Source: Trifolium pratense (taxonomy: Eukaryota > Streptophyta > Magnoliopsida > Fabales > Fabaceae). Taken from it: 64,000 nt of DNA. The position numbers and the translations under genes are program-made. Every line of letters begins with the position of its first letter. Position 1 is the stretch's first letter. Positions 1 to 11,679 of this stretch are shown piece after piece. The stretch spans positions 11,718,001-11,782,000 of the forward strand of contig NC_060060.1 in assembly GCF_020283565.1 (NCBI RefSeq), written 5' to 3'. Below the pieces are notes generated by a model. The model made no database searches, was not told the DNA's origin, and worked only from the letters and a program-made list of their open reading frames with translations.

Positions 1-5
1 TTTTA

Positions 6-275
6 TTATAATGAATACGAATTTTACAAAATTTATCGTTGGATTGAAAGTTAATATTATATAGATCATACATTAAAAAAAATTAAAAATCATTTGATAT
101 GTTTTTTTTGAACAAGCATTAAAAAAATGAAAATCATTTGATATGTTATTGAGTCTCATAAAGATTAACGATATTTAATAAAAATTCATAAATCGTTAAT
201 CTTAACGGGTCTCAATAACATATAAAATAATTAAATTTTCAACGATGAATTTTGTAAAATTCGTATTCGTTATAA
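6..275. mobile_element. Foldback MITE with nested inverted repeats
   Basis: Terminal inverted repeats of about 36 bp (6-41 and 240-275) differ at only a couple of positions. Inside them a second inverted pair lies around 144-176 and 191-223, built on a GTTATTGAGTCTCA-type motif. The whole unit could fold into one long hairpin. There is no coding capacity. The left end sits at the window edge, so I could not confirm a target duplication or assign a superfamily. Confidence 0.7.
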
Positions 276-596
276 CGAAATCGATGACTTGTACGCTATG
301 CATGTACAACTTGCCTTGCCACACATCAATATTATTTTGACAACCTATTCCACTGGTCACATGCTTAGTACAATCTAGTACATGACCTGCATTTTCATGT
401 TACACGTCAAAAGCTATTAAGCATAAACTAATATTTCAATTCAAAGTTGAAGACACGTTATTGGAAAATTCTTTGATAGCCACAAATATAAATATGTGGT
501 GTTAGACACATTCACATAAACAAGCAAAAATTAAAGAAAAAAAATAAAATAATGTTGATTGATGTAATAATATTATTTTTTATTTAAATTTTTAAA

Positions 597-778
597 GGAT
601 AAAACTTACGTGCATTTCCATACATGCATTTCTTACTTTTTCTCTCACAAAGAGTTAGTTTTTTTTATTAAAAAATAATTTTCTTTTATTTTTTCAAAAT
701 GAAAAAACACAAATAACCACCTCTTTGTGAGTGGAAAAATAAGAAATGCATGTATGGAAATGCATGTAAGTTTTGTCC
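597..778. mobile_element. Mutator-type MITE, 182 bp
   Basis: Inverted repeats of nearly 60 bp begin GGATAAAACTTACG on the left and read GGACAAAACTTACA on the reverse of the right end. The element is flanked by a perfect 9-bp direct repeat, ATTTTTAAA (588-596 and 779-787). Long inverted repeats plus a 9-bp target duplication are the signature of MULE-derived MITEs. There is no ORF; the short spacer is AT-rich. Confidence 0.8.
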
Positions 779-974
779 ATTTTTAAATTAGTGTGTGCGC
801 GTCCAAATAAAATATTATTTAAATTTGTGTCTATCCAAATCTTTCTCCACGGTAACGAATGTTTTTACATCACATATTAACACATTAATGTTCAAGTCTA
901 AGGTGAAGTAAAAATAGAAAAATGAATGAATTGTGCCTTAGCGATAAAGTTTTCACGCTTATATAGCGAGATCG

Positions 975-1568
975 TGTTGGAATATTTTATTATATTCCAA
1001 TAATATTATGTGGACAAATATCTTTATATAATTATATTAGCTATTTATCAATTAGGAACCTTAATTGATTAAGTGATCAAATAAAGTTAAAAGATTAATC
1101 AGATTTCTATTTAGAATTAATTAATTAATTGGATATGAGCTTAATATGAGTGGATGTCAGGATGACCCATTTCGGAATAATGGGAACCCTAATTGGCCAT
1201 CACACTATATATAGGCTACGGTCCCCAATATACCGGACACACCGCATATCGCCTCTTCTCACCATCTGAAGAGAGCTCAGGGCATAAGGAGTCCCGGTTG
1301 AGGAAGAACCACAAGCTAATAGGTGCTCGTCATCTGATATCTCTCTTTGTGTTTCAGGAGTGCTACGTGTCACACCAACGGTTAGTCTCTAATGGATTCT
1401 TCTATCCAGGTATTTCTAATGTTGATCTTTGATAAATCAACATGTCGTAGATCCTAGTTTATATACATGTTCGTATGTCTATTTGGCTTCCGCATTAAAG
1501 TAAGATTATATGTTTAATCTTTATCGTTGAGCATGTCTTATATGATTAATATTAAATTAATTCCAACA
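975..1568. mobile_element. Solo LTR, copia-like
   Basis: The 594-bp unit starts TGTTGGAATA, ends TTCCAACA and is flanked by a perfect 5-bp direct repeat, GATCG (970-974 and 1569-1573). A TATA-like stretch, CTATATATAGG, lies near 1203-1214. No second LTR or internal region is present, so this is what remains after LTR-LTR recombination. Orientation is not certain; the TATA position suggests plus. Confidence 0.85.
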
Positions 1569-1573
1569 GATCG

Positions 1574-2947
1574 TTATAACCGTCATCGTGATAAGCTTCT
1601 CAATATCGCTTTTCAAAATTCTGCCAAAACATTGGAAAACTTATAGTCATCCTCGTAATTAAGAAGCATTTACATTTTCAAATATATTGGGTGACCTTTT
1701 GAATTAATGATGAATCACAAATGACTTGATAATTCACCTTGGTTGTACATAACATGGAGTTTTATACTTGTATAATCCATTGACCTTCATTATTTCAATC
1801 ATACATGATTGAAGAGTCGTAAAAATTTGATTCGATTATGTTGTAGAAAATGCATCAAATGAATTTTCTATTGCCTTATAAGATCATCAACTGATTTTGT
1901 AGATTTCTTATGCCATAAAACTTGAATGACATTAAAAAATCATATCATATATCCAAAATATTTAAATCGGGAGAATTTGGTGGTTGACAAGTCAATTGAA
2001 TGTCTCGTCCATGTTCATTTGTTGTTTGAATAAAATCGCATCATCTTTATCAACATGAGAGTATGAGACTTTGTATTGTCTTGCAAATGAATATATTGTC
2101 TTCCCTGTAACTTCCTTTCGGCATACCCTCTCGATGGGCAGTAAAATATGATTAACTAGGAACTTTATTTTTACTAAAAACCAGGAACATCTTATTTACC
2201 TCTCTTATGGCAAATTTTATGGGCTTTTTGTCTAGCTAGTGTCTCAATCACTATATTGACCCTACTCCTTTTTGCTAGTTGCTCATTCACAAAGTGAAAC
2301 ATTTCAATCTTTTTAAAGAGTGTCTCATTTCTTTCATTATCGATCCTGGATTTAGCTACTACAAATAAGAACACAACTTTGTCTATAATTTTTTTTCTTT
2401 CTTTTGCATGCCCTTTGTGGCTCATCCTCCAATGAAAGTAAGTAATAATTGGTGGATTCTTTTATGAACAAATTAAGCGAAGTTGAAAAGAGAGAACTTC
2501 GAGAGAAGCCAAAAAATTGTGCAGCCTACAACTTTTTTCGCTTCTCTTGTGGCATGCGAAGAAAGAGAGAGAAAATAGACTAATCTTTTCATTTTTGTCA
2601 TTGTTGATTCAGCCATTGCACCTTCCTTATGGATGTCAACGAGGCGGGGATTGAGCGGGGTACTTTACCACTCATTGCCCCACCATATAAAATGTTCTCC
2701 ATTTCCAGTTTCGGAGAGTATTATTCCTTCATCCCATCATCATCCTCACAATTCCTGCAGAAATCAATAAACCTTAAAAAAGGTATATTATTTTCAATAA
2801 AACTAGTCGTAAAGAAAGAAGGTAAAATTTAATTACAAAATAAATTAAAAAGTTAAAATATTATTGTGAGTCTTGTGATAAAAATAAATGTCATATATAA
2901 ATAAATGTATATACACATTGTATCAAAATATAATTAAAAATATTCAT
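1574..2947. other. Intergenic, no supported gene
   Basis: AT-rich sequence with only short ORFs that have no recognisable domain. A GCGAAG-rich stretch near 2470-2570 is not assignable. I see no convincing RNA gene. Confidence 0.5.
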
Positions 2948-3095
2948 CGTTAGTTGGTTCAGTGGTGAATGGCGTTGAACTTGGTAGGAAGAACCGCGGT
3001 TCGATCCCCCGCAACTGCGATCTGGAGGGGGCTGAAACTACTTGATGTCAGAACTGACTCACAAACCAGATTAAACTGGTGGTGAAAAAAAAAAT
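2948..3095 (+). mobile_element. Au-like SINE
   Basis: The tRNA-like head carries a box-A-like stretch (TAGTTGGTTCAGTGG) and a box B (GGTTCGATCCC, about 2998-3008). The body ends in the well-known ...CTTGATGTCAGAACTGA... and ACCAGATTAAAC segment, followed by GGTGGTGAAAAAAAAAA. This matches the Au SINE type of angiosperms. A second copy lies in reverse orientation near 15.8 kb. Confidence 0.75.
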
Positions 3096-3118
3096 TATAA
3101 AGTACTTAAGTTTACATT

Positions 3119-3156
3119 TGTCGGGCTTCGGCCCTCTTGTATTCCAAAAAAAAAAA
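3119..3156 (+). mobile_element. 38-bp LINE 3' tail insertion
   Basis: A 38-bp piece reading TGTCGGGCTTCGGCCC...CTTGTATTCC then poly(A) is bracketed by an 11-bp direct repeat, AAGTTTACATT (3108-3118 and 3157-3167; the right copy overlaps the poly(A)). It looks like an extremely 5'-truncated LINE insertion made by target-primed reverse transcription. Confidence 0.6.
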
Positions 3157-3362
3157 AAGTTTACATTAATAAATATTATTTTAATAAATTTTTCGGGGGA
3201 CAGAGTCTCCGCGGGACAGGGATAAAATCTCATCCTCGTCCCCAAACCTCTATCGAGGAACTTTCTCCTCTATGGGAAAAATTCCCATCTAGTCCTCAAA
3301 CACAACAATTTTCAAGGGAATCCATTTACAGATGAAATTGATATCTCTAACATTCCTATATA

Positions 3363-4258
3363 TAGAGCTGTCAAAAAGGGCCGAGCTATCGGACCGGCCC
3401 ATTAGCCCTATCCTTTTACACGGGCCGGACTTCATAAAAAGGGGCTGGGCCTTATCGGACCGGACCTTATCGGGTCAGGCTTTTTCATGGGCCGGCCCAC
3501 AAAATTTTGGGCCGGCCCCTTAAAGAATTAAAAAAAATATTTGAAATTTTTTTATATTCTTTTTATTGTTATATTTTGGTCCTATTTTTATGCATAAATT
3601 CATATATAATTTTTTTAATTATTTTTGTTGTTTTATTGTTATTATTTGTGTTTTGTTCCTATCTATAATCTGTTTTATTCCTATTTTTAAGCATATCATC
3701 TTTTTATATTTTTTTTAATTTTTTTTGTGCAATTACAACAAAGGATATACAACTTGGAATATGGTTATTTTAAGCCCATCATCTTTTTATTGTATTTATT
3801 TTATATTCTTTCTATATTTTTGTTTTTTTTTTTTACTTAAATTACAATGGATGAATGAAAGATATAAAACTTGGAATTTTTTTTGGGTTGTAATAATAAT
3901 AATATGACAAAAAACTTATTGGATTAGAATGAGATTATTTGTTAGAGATTTATTTGTTTGTTTGATTAGGATAAAGAGGAAGATATTGTTGTTTGGGAGA
4001 TTATTTGAGGAAATATATGGATATGAATTACCTTCTTGAAGATTTAGTTGAGAAATATAACATAAATTTAGTAGAATATGTTTTTTTTTTTAAAAAAAAT
4101 ATTATGAAAATTAGTGGGCCGGCCCATCGGGCCAAGCAGGCTTTTGCTTATCGGGCCGAACTAAGCGGGGCGGACCATGAAATTAACTGGCCAGACTGGG
4201 CCGGCCCCTTTATTTGACCGGGCCAGGCCGGACCGAGCCGGGCCCTTTAACAGCTCTA
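3363..4258. mobile_element. Non-autonomous hAT element, GGGCC-rich ends, 896 bp
   Basis: The terminal repeats are TAGAGCTGTCAAAAAGGGCC on the left and TAGAGCTGTTAAAGGGCC on the reverse of the right end. They are flanked by a perfect 8-bp duplication, CCTATATA (3355-3362 and 4259-4266). About 150 bp at each end is packed with GGGCC/GGCCC words, while the middle is AT-rich and non-coding. An 8-bp duplication with repeat-rich subterminal regions fits hAT elements, whose transposases bind subterminal motifs. Confidence 0.85.
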
Positions 4259-4789
4259 CCTATATATAGTACCGGAGGAAATACCACAGCACCATCAATA
4301 ATTTATTTATTTTTACATCGGGTCAATAATATTTTCTCACCTCTAATTTTAATTTTAAAAGGTGATAATTAAAAACAAAAACATTATTTTTCAAATCTTT
4401 TTTATTTTATAGTTTCTAGAAGAAATCTCAACGCAATTCATGTGATGAGCACGCAAAGTTCAAAGTTGAATTGTTCTTTTTTTTTTTTTTGGTGACTAAT
4501 TATATTGGTTTTTTTTTAAGCATGATTGATTATATTGTTTTTTTTTAAGCATGATTAATTATATTGTTCTATTATGTCCATTGTCCAGCCAGCCCATCAA
4601 TGCCGTATTTGTAGGGCAACACACCAAACCGCCATGACGCTATCAATTGACAAAATTGCCCCTAGTATTATTTTAAACGTGACAGCTGATAAACAATTTC
4701 AACCCTACCCTAAAAATTGCCGCACCTAACGCTACACGTCACCTAATCTCCACCGTCAATACAACTATCAACCGTTCATTCCACCAAAA

Positions 4790-5480
4790 CCCATTATAAA
4801 AGATAGGGTTGAGAACCCCAAAGTTATATCGTTCACAACCTTCAAGGGTTTCATCTTTCTTCGTCCTTCTCCTATCAATCTATTCCAGATCTCGTTAGAA
4901 ACTCCTCTTTCTAACCTCGATCGATACCAGATCTGTATAGATCGGATGACGATCTACACGCCGATGGTGTTTTCATCGAGGTATGACCGGTTTTCGATCG
5001 GTTATGTTTCTCTTTTAAGTTCTTGATATTGTTAACCGTTATTTATTCTGATATTCTGTTTTCATTTAGATCTGAAACTTCGCCGGTCCGATCTACGTTG
5101 CAGAGGTGCGATCTTCACGTTCGACATAGTTTCTGGAGTCTGTTCATAGAAAAGTCAATTGTTCTTTCCTAAATCGAAGCTTTGAAGCTATTTTTTGCAG
5201 GTATGGCGGTAGATCGTTGAACAGATCGTAGATCCGGCGTTGAATTGTTGAATTATGGAGATTTCACCTTGATGGTTATAATTATGGATGCATCGGCTTC
5301 TGATATACAAGCTATTGATGTTGATGGTGAATTCGTATTCAAAGATGTTGCAAATCTCAAATTGTATTATTGTATATGATGATTGAGAGTTACGGGTAGG
5401 GTAAAATATAATATGGATGTAGGATGTATCAGGATTATATGCCTCGGCACGCTGAGTGTGTTGAGGATTAAATCCTGACT
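4790..5480 (+). other. Possible promoter and 5' part of an untranslated transcript
   Basis: An AACCCTA telo-box-like motif (about 4699) and a TATA box (CATTATAAAAGATAGG, about 4791-4806) precede a pyrimidine-rich leader-like region. Plausible splice signals follow: CGAG|GTATGACC near 4980, TTTCATTTAG near 5070 and TTTTTTGCAG near 5200. No ORF of useful size follows. A box-C-like ATGATGA near 5377 and a terminal CTGA near 5478 are the right parts for a C/D snoRNA, but the spacing is long. Telo-box plus TATA is typical of translation-related and snoRNA host genes. Function is unknown. Confidence 0.3.
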
Positions 5481-5499
5481 GATCTTGTCATCCGACCTT

Positions 5500-8259
5500 T
5501 GCCATGTCAGGTGCGCTTGCTTGGCAGGTCAAAAAAAATAATAAAAAAAAAGTTTCGTTGGTTTTTGGGAGGAGATCGCACGGGGATTTTTGCCCGGGAT
5601 CTCTTTCCCCTGTGTGTGGTGTTGCCTTGCCTTGCTACTTTTCATTATGCCTCTTTATTATTACGTATCTTGCGCTACTATCTACGTTCCAATACTCTGC
5701 ACGGGATGGATTCATCGAAGATTTTCAACTACTACATAACAAGGTATCATCTATCGAATTTCATTCGAATTAATTATTATTGATTTAAATTTAGAAGTAA
5801 TTAATCATGCAGCTAAAATTAGTTCTAATTGAAATTTATTAGATCATCACAAATGTTTCATAGGTTTTCTTCAAGTCTAAATTATCTTTTGTTCAAAGTA
5901 TCAGACATTTCAAATCCAACTTAACTTCCTTAAAATCAAGTCAGACATTTCAAATCCAATTGGCTCCCTTTGAATCAACCCATATCGACACGTTTGTTGT
6001 TTGAACAATATTATTATTATTCAGCTTTCGCTTATGGTTCATCAGCAATCTTCTACATGATCAATTGTGCTAATTAATTTGGTCGAATTTAATTTGGTCC
6101 CTAATTTGTTATTATATTATCAAGTTATATTATTTACTTGGTTTCTTTCAAGTATTATACTTATGAATATTACTACCAGTGGTTAATCTCATTTGATCTG
6201 CCCAGTCATGTTAATCAGCTGTTGCTTTTGTAACATAACAAATGTAAAACGGAGTTTCAGCTTCGGCTGTGAACAATTGTATTGTAATTCTATAGTGCAG
6301 TGATAGTTCCAATCTCGAGAATTGTGAGAATCTGTTGTCAGCAATTTAGCTCTGTAAATGGATCCGTTATTTTGGATAATCTTGGACTAAGATTGTCTTC
6401 CAGCAAGAGGAGTGTGTTGTATATCAGAGGATCATGAAGATGCAACTGGTCTTAATTTCATTGAAGCAATGCTGTGATATCAAGTCTTCTGTTAGATCAT
6501 CCTCATCATTCATTAAGGTGAAGATGACTTCGGTTCCATATTTTATGATAAGCAATGAAACGAACTGTTTCTTCAGTATAATTAAATAATTCAGTAATGC
6601 ATTACATACATACTTCTATGTTTTATAGTTCTTTATAAGCTTTTTAATTGATGTTATGTCCCAATGATTAATCCTGTTGTATTGTCCGCCTAACATAATA
6701 TGATCTTTGGATTATTCAGTTTATTTTAATTTCGTATTTATTTCCTTATTTATATAATATAGTGATATAACATATTAATTGATATTCAGGATGGAATTTA
6801 ACTCATTGGACTAATTTTAGTGGAAATAAAGCTCTAAACTGGTTGTGACAATATTTGTTGAGTACCTTTATTCTTTAGTTGAGTTTTGTTCAAAACAACT
6901 CATTGGTTTGATTTGTACCAGATTACTATTATTGTTATTATATATTATTTATTATTGAAAATTGCTTCATTTTTGAAAACTTAGTATGACTTGCAGCTTA
7001 AAAAATTTTAGTCTTGAGGAAATGAAATTTTAGATTGATTTTTGATTAATCCAAAAATATTTAATTTATATTTATTGTTTGACCTAATTTCTTAGGTAAA
7101 AGATGTAACCTTGAGTAAATCTACAAATCAGTCGGTGACTCTAAATACACTCTTAAGTAAGTCTCTTAATGAGTAGTCTTCTAATTATTAAAGTCAGGGA
7201 CCTAAATGTTTTCCAGAGTCCCTAACTTGGTGGTTTACTCTTTAATTTTCTATTTTTCAAAGTGTTTTTATTCATTACTGTACATCAATATACATTTTTA
7301 ATATATTTTATAATTAGTTTACTATTATATTTTTCAATATACTTTATTCTGGAATTCATGAAATTCTGTTTTCTCCTGCATTTACATGAACTTTTAATTA
7401 ACTGTGATTTTCCGTATTATAATTGAACCGATATGATAAAATATTCGCAAGATTGTGGATTAAAACTATTTTATAATTAGTTTACTATTATATTTTTCAA
7501 TATACTTTATTCTGGAATTCATGAAATTCTGTTTTCTCCTGCATTTACATGAACTTTTAATTAACTGTGATTTTCCGTGTTATAATTGAACCGATATGAT
7601 AAAATATTAGCAAGATTGTGGATTTTAGAATTTTGTTTTATAGGAACTTTGCCCCCTCTTTTATGTAGCATAGAAAAACGAATTTTGTTTTAGAATAATG
7701 GTTGTTTTTAGGCTTTTAATTACTATTTACTTTTAATCATCAAAAATTCATTTTTGCAATATATTTCTATAAAAAAAACTTTGCGTGATGTTTTTTTAAT
7801 TATCACATAATAATAATGTTAGCAAATTTTTTTTTTAAAATTTTTTTTGAAAAATTAGTTGCATGATATTAATTGGAAGTCATTTATATTAATTTTCTTT
7901 TCGTTTAATTTTCTCCTGTTACTTGGTTTTTTTTTTGTGCCCATTTTATACAGCAAGTCTTGTACAAAGAAGTCTAGTGACAGTGGTTTTGTATATGCTG
8001 AAAATTTGATTTAGTTGTAATATTTATCAACTTTATTGTACATGGTTTATCCTGCGATTTATCTTTAACCAGAGGATTTTTTAACTATAAATCCCAAGTC
8101 GTTTAATTAATTTTAAACTCTTCTATTATAGATAAACAATATAAAACCCGATCATTTTTGTTAGTGAATGGAGGTAGTTTTGTTTTGAAAAAAAAAAATT
8201 GTTAGCGAATTTAAGAATCACAATATTGTATGGAAGTCATCTTCTAACTCATATTTGAA
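5500..8259. other. AT-rich intergenic stretch
   Basis: No gene is supported. Two overlapping ORFs at 5.5-5.8 kb have no recognisable domains. The only clear structure is the tandem duplication at 7.3-7.6 kb. Confidence 0.5.
7306..7631. repeat. Tandem duplication, 163-bp unit, two copies
   Basis: Copy 1 (7306-7468) and copy 2 (7469-7631) match almost base for base; I see a G/A change (CCGTATT versus CCGTGTT), a C/A change near the 3' end and divergence in the last few bases. It is non-coding and AT-rich. The near identity implies a recent local duplication. Confidence 0.9.
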
Positions 8260-8336
8260 AGATCTGTAGCTCAAATGGTAGAGCGCTTTGAGCTTTATAG
8301 CTCTGAGATGTGGTGGTTCGAATCCACCCAGATCTG
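8260..8336 (+). tRNA. tRNA-like gene with expanded anticodon arm (identity unclear)
   Basis: A perfect 7-bp acceptor stem (AGATCTG with CAGATCT) encloses a canonical D arm (GCTC/GAGC, box A TAGCTCAAATGG). The T arm has box B (GGTTCGAATCC) and a 5-bp stem GGTGG/CCACC. TTTT follows at 8340. The segment between them is about 4 nt longer than normal. It folds as CTTTGAGC / TTTATA / GCTCTGAG, an 8-bp stem with one T-T mismatch and a 6-nt loop, or as CTTTG/CTGAG with a 12-nt loop. Neither gives a standard 7-nt loop with U33. It is either a tRNA pseudogene with an otherwise intact body or an unusual tRNA-like RNA. Confidence 0.55.
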
Positions 8337-9121
8337 TAGTTTTCTTGTTGGATTCATATCATTTTCACATTGTGTTACATTATTCTCTAATTAATGTTTT
8401 TATATTTTCAGGATATACAATTTCTTATATTCAAGTTGATAATGATATTAATGAATATTAGTAGATAAGTTTTTTTTTTTTATTTACCAATAGATTAATT
8501 TTCAGCTATAATAAGTATAATTTATTAAAAATGTTATGTAATTTTTGTTTTTTTTTTCTTTGCTGTCAATGCATGTTGCAGCACTTAAAGAGTCTATTTG
8601 GTTGAGATTTAAAAAAAAATGGTTTTGAGATTTAAAAAAAAATGGTTTTTTTTGGAATTTTTTTTTTTCAAGAAAATCTTTTTTTTTTTTAGAGATTTTA
8701 AAAAAAATCTAAAGTTATTTGCCGTTTGTTTACAATCATTAAAATCTATTTTTTTAAGATAGTGAAGGATGATTAATGATAAAAAAAATGGATTTTGATA
8801 AAAGCTATTGAAAATAAATTCTCATTGATGAAAAAAATGATTTTTTTACTAAAGTATTTTTTGAAAAAATATGAAACAAACACAAGTAAATAAAAAAATA
8901 GATTTTTTTGATGAAAAATTTGAAACAAACAGTCCGAAAGTCTTGTTAAAGAATTTTCCCTCTTTTGGACCAAAAGATAGTGGCAAAGGAAAGAAAGGGA
9001 CATATATGGTTCCACATTAAATATTCTTTCCCCTCAAATACGATAAGAAATTGAGTAGACAATTTTTTGGTTCAAAATACATTATAGCCCCTTTCTACAT
9101 ATTGATATAATTATACACTAG

Positions 9122-9124
<3 letters not shown>
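8337..9124. other. AT-rich intergenic with A/T homopolymers
   Basis: No gene. The segment from about 8590 to 8940 starts GTCTATTTGGTTGAGAT and ends GAAACAAACAGTCC. These ends are weakly inverted and may mark a degraded MITE. Confidence 0.4.

Positions 9125-9194
<70 letters not shown>
9125..9194. repeat. (AT)n microsatellite, about 35 units
   Basis: Seventy bases of perfect AT dinucleotide repeat. Expect length polymorphism and slippage. Confidence 0.98.
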
Positions 9195-9198
<4 letters not shown>

Positions 9199-9469
9199 AA
9201 GGGTGTTTATTTTATTTATTAAATATACATGCCTTTCTTTCCTTTCACTTTTAATAATACCAAACAATAAAATTATCAACTTTCTTTCCACTTACTTTTT
9301 TTCATTTCACTTTCCTTTCATTTTATACTTTTTGAATTTCGGTCTTTCTAATAATATCTTTTTGGTAGCTATTAGGTATCAACTGGGTTGAAAATGATCA
9401 AAATTTAAAAATGATTAAGTCACTAAGTTTGATCTAATAGTGAGAGATTTGACTAGTATATTATAAGTA

Positions 9470-9647
9470 GGAGAATGTTAACTTGCGCCCTTAAGGGCAC
9501 ATGTTAAGGAGATAAATGTGGAAAAAATTTATTGAACTTGTGGTGTATTCAATTCTCTAGACATTAAATGTTTTCTATCATTAAAAACTATATTTCTATT
9601 TTTAGGTAGCTTAACATGTGCCCTTAGAGCACAAGTTAACATAACCC
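9470..9647. mobile_element. MULE-type MITE, 178 bp
   Basis: The element is flanked by a perfect 9-bp direct repeat TTATAAGTA (9461-9469 and 9648-9656). The ends read GGAGAATGTTAAC and, reversed, GGGTTATGTTAAC, continuing into CTTG.GC.C..AAGGGCAC on both sides. There is no ORF. The terminal motif resembles that of the element at 34.7 kb, which suggests one family. Confidence 0.8.
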
Positions 9648-10199
9648 TTATAAGTATTGGGTTCGGTTCCCAGCTAAAAAAATTGAAAATGATTGAAGGA
9701 AAACAAAAATCAATGAATGTGAGCGACTAATCACTCTTCATTCATTGAATGGAGGTTTTGAACCGCAATTAAATGTTTCCTGCAACTTATGTTTGGTGTT
9801 TTTAGTCAAATGTGAAACAAAAACAGTAAACCTAGTGGTTACTCTAGCAATTCCTAACCCCTAATTCGGGCAGTCATTTTTATCGGAACGAAATGGCAAT
9901 GTGGTGTGGGTCGCGGGACTTCAAGGAAAGATGAGATTGTGCTTTGTTGCGCCGTCGACGCCGTTGTTCGATTGGATATCTTAAAAATCATAATTCCTCT
10001 CGCAACACAAATTAAGAATCATTAAGATATATGTAAAGTGTGTCTGTTTGAATGAATTTTCGAAGAAGTGTATATCAAATAGTTCTTGAAGTATGTAGAA
10101 CTCTTTTTTTTTACTAGATGTAGAACTCTTCTTTGAAAGCTATAAATAGAGGATAACTAGTCGTAAGCAAGCAGGTAAAAAACAATTAACTATTAGTAA
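9648..10199. other. Intergenic, no supported gene
   Basis: A slightly GC-richer patch at 9885-9985 contains no long ORF. I cannot assign it. Confidence 0.4.
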
Positions 10200-10427
10200 G
10201 CGTATGCTTGTTGAGATGAGGAAGAGTTGGTTTTTAGCAGGGAGCATGTTATTTTTTGTATCTGTGTTTTCTTTTCTTGTTTCTAGGCGCAGCAGTTTAT
10301 AACTGTGTTGGCCTATTTTTTTTCCTGCTTTTGTGTTCTCCCTTTGTACCTATCTTTTAGGAATTTCTGTTGTACTCCTTGTGCAAAGATTACACCTTAA
10401 TAAAATTTGCTTATTCAAAAAAGTAAG
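10200..10427 (+). mobile_element. Probable LINE 3' UTR remnant
   Basis: A T/G-rich segment ends with CTTAATAAAATTTGCTTATTCAAAAAAG, the style of 3' end seen in plant L1-type LINEs: a short AATAAA-containing tail and poly(A). No coding sequence is preserved. Assignment rests on general resemblance only. Confidence 0.4.
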
Positions 10428-10899
10428 CGAATAATAAAATTGTTCTTTCAAATATCTCCATCTCCCTAATTTCTTCCAAAAACTCACTATATCCTTATCC
10501 TTTTTCAACAAACCGACTAGGAGATGAATTCTCTAACTTTAATTCCTCCTACCTTTCTTAACTTTAAGCATTTTTCAAAAATGAAGAATAATAAACTTAT
10601 TTTAACTTGTAAAATTCTTATATTTACTGTAAAAAAAATAAACTTATAAAATTTATAGTCTAAAAGGTTACAGTTGGAGCAGGTCATATTTTTTTTTTCT
10701 CTTCTATATATAAAATTAAATTTTATTTCCAAAGCTTCGTCAAATAAGATACAATCAATGTATGGACTTGATGGACTAAGAGCCTATTTCTTAGATCGAA
10801 GTCATGTATCGCTTCAAATACGGTAGGCAAATCAAAATAGAAAGAATTGTGTATTATGAATCGACAATCGACAATAGATCTGCGTATTATGAATCGACA

Positions 10900-11082
10900 G
10901 ACATTGGACATCGTCAAATGTGATGGCTAGCTCACATAATGGAAGGTGGAATGAACTCGTTTCCGAATGCCATATTTTAGCAAATGCCCAGAGGAGTCCG
11001 TAGTCAAGCACGCTAAAATTAGTCCGGGTAAACGGCTCCAAACCCGCTGCTTCAAGTGCATCCCAAAACCACCTGTCCGTGC
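10900..11082 (-). pseudogene. Plant mobile domain (PMD) fragment
   Basis: Minus-strand translation gives a stretch with FWDALEAAGLEPF, LLWAFAKIWH and HLPLCELAITFDDVQCL. The spacing of the tryptophans, the WHxETxxFHLP motif and the IT(F/L)DDV motif are typical of the plant mobile domain found in MAIN-like proteins and in some MULEs and retrotransposons. Only about 60 residues survive, and there is no complete gene around them. It is probably a transposon-derived remnant. Confidence 0.65.
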
Positions 11083-11679
11083 GGCGGGACGGTTTTTGTA
11101 TATTAATAATTTTTTTTCCGCCGGCGATGCAATGTAAATTTCTCGCTAAAATCTGAAAAATTCCAATAACACAAAACATTATCAAGCTAACGTAATCACA
11201 ACATTGTATAAACCGAAGTCCTGTGGTTGCGGTTCGTAAAAACCAAAATTTTCTGGCAATTTTTTTTCAAATCGCAAGGGCAAAATGAGATTTTTGGAGG
11301 GTATAAAAGAAAGGGGGGTCAGGAGAGAAAAGTTCTTCCAATTATTTCCACCTACTTGGATAAAGGTTTAGTTATAAGGGTGAAAATATTTTTCACTCTC
11401 ACACAACCTTATTCATCTAAAAGAAAACAAAATTATATTTAATGAGGTGTGATGTAATATATGGATCCGCTTATTCATCTAAAAGAAAATAAAATTATAC
11501 ACAGTGTAATTTTTTTCTCACTTGGGCACCATATAATTGTCATATACCAAAACCATTAACCACATTATAGGAGATAATATTCTTTTGAAACTTGTACATT
11601 ATCCGTTTTAAATATTAAACTCTTTTAAATAATTAAATGCAGATTTTTAATTTTAGATATTTTGTATTCTTTTTTTTTA

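Noticed and set aside
1193..1432. 79-codon plus-strand ORF
   Set aside because: It lies wholly within the solo LTR and has no domain; most likely chance.
5499..5783. Two overlapping ORFs of 94 and 89 codons
   Set aside because: No domains. They overlap in different frames and follow a poly(A)-rich stretch in the middle.
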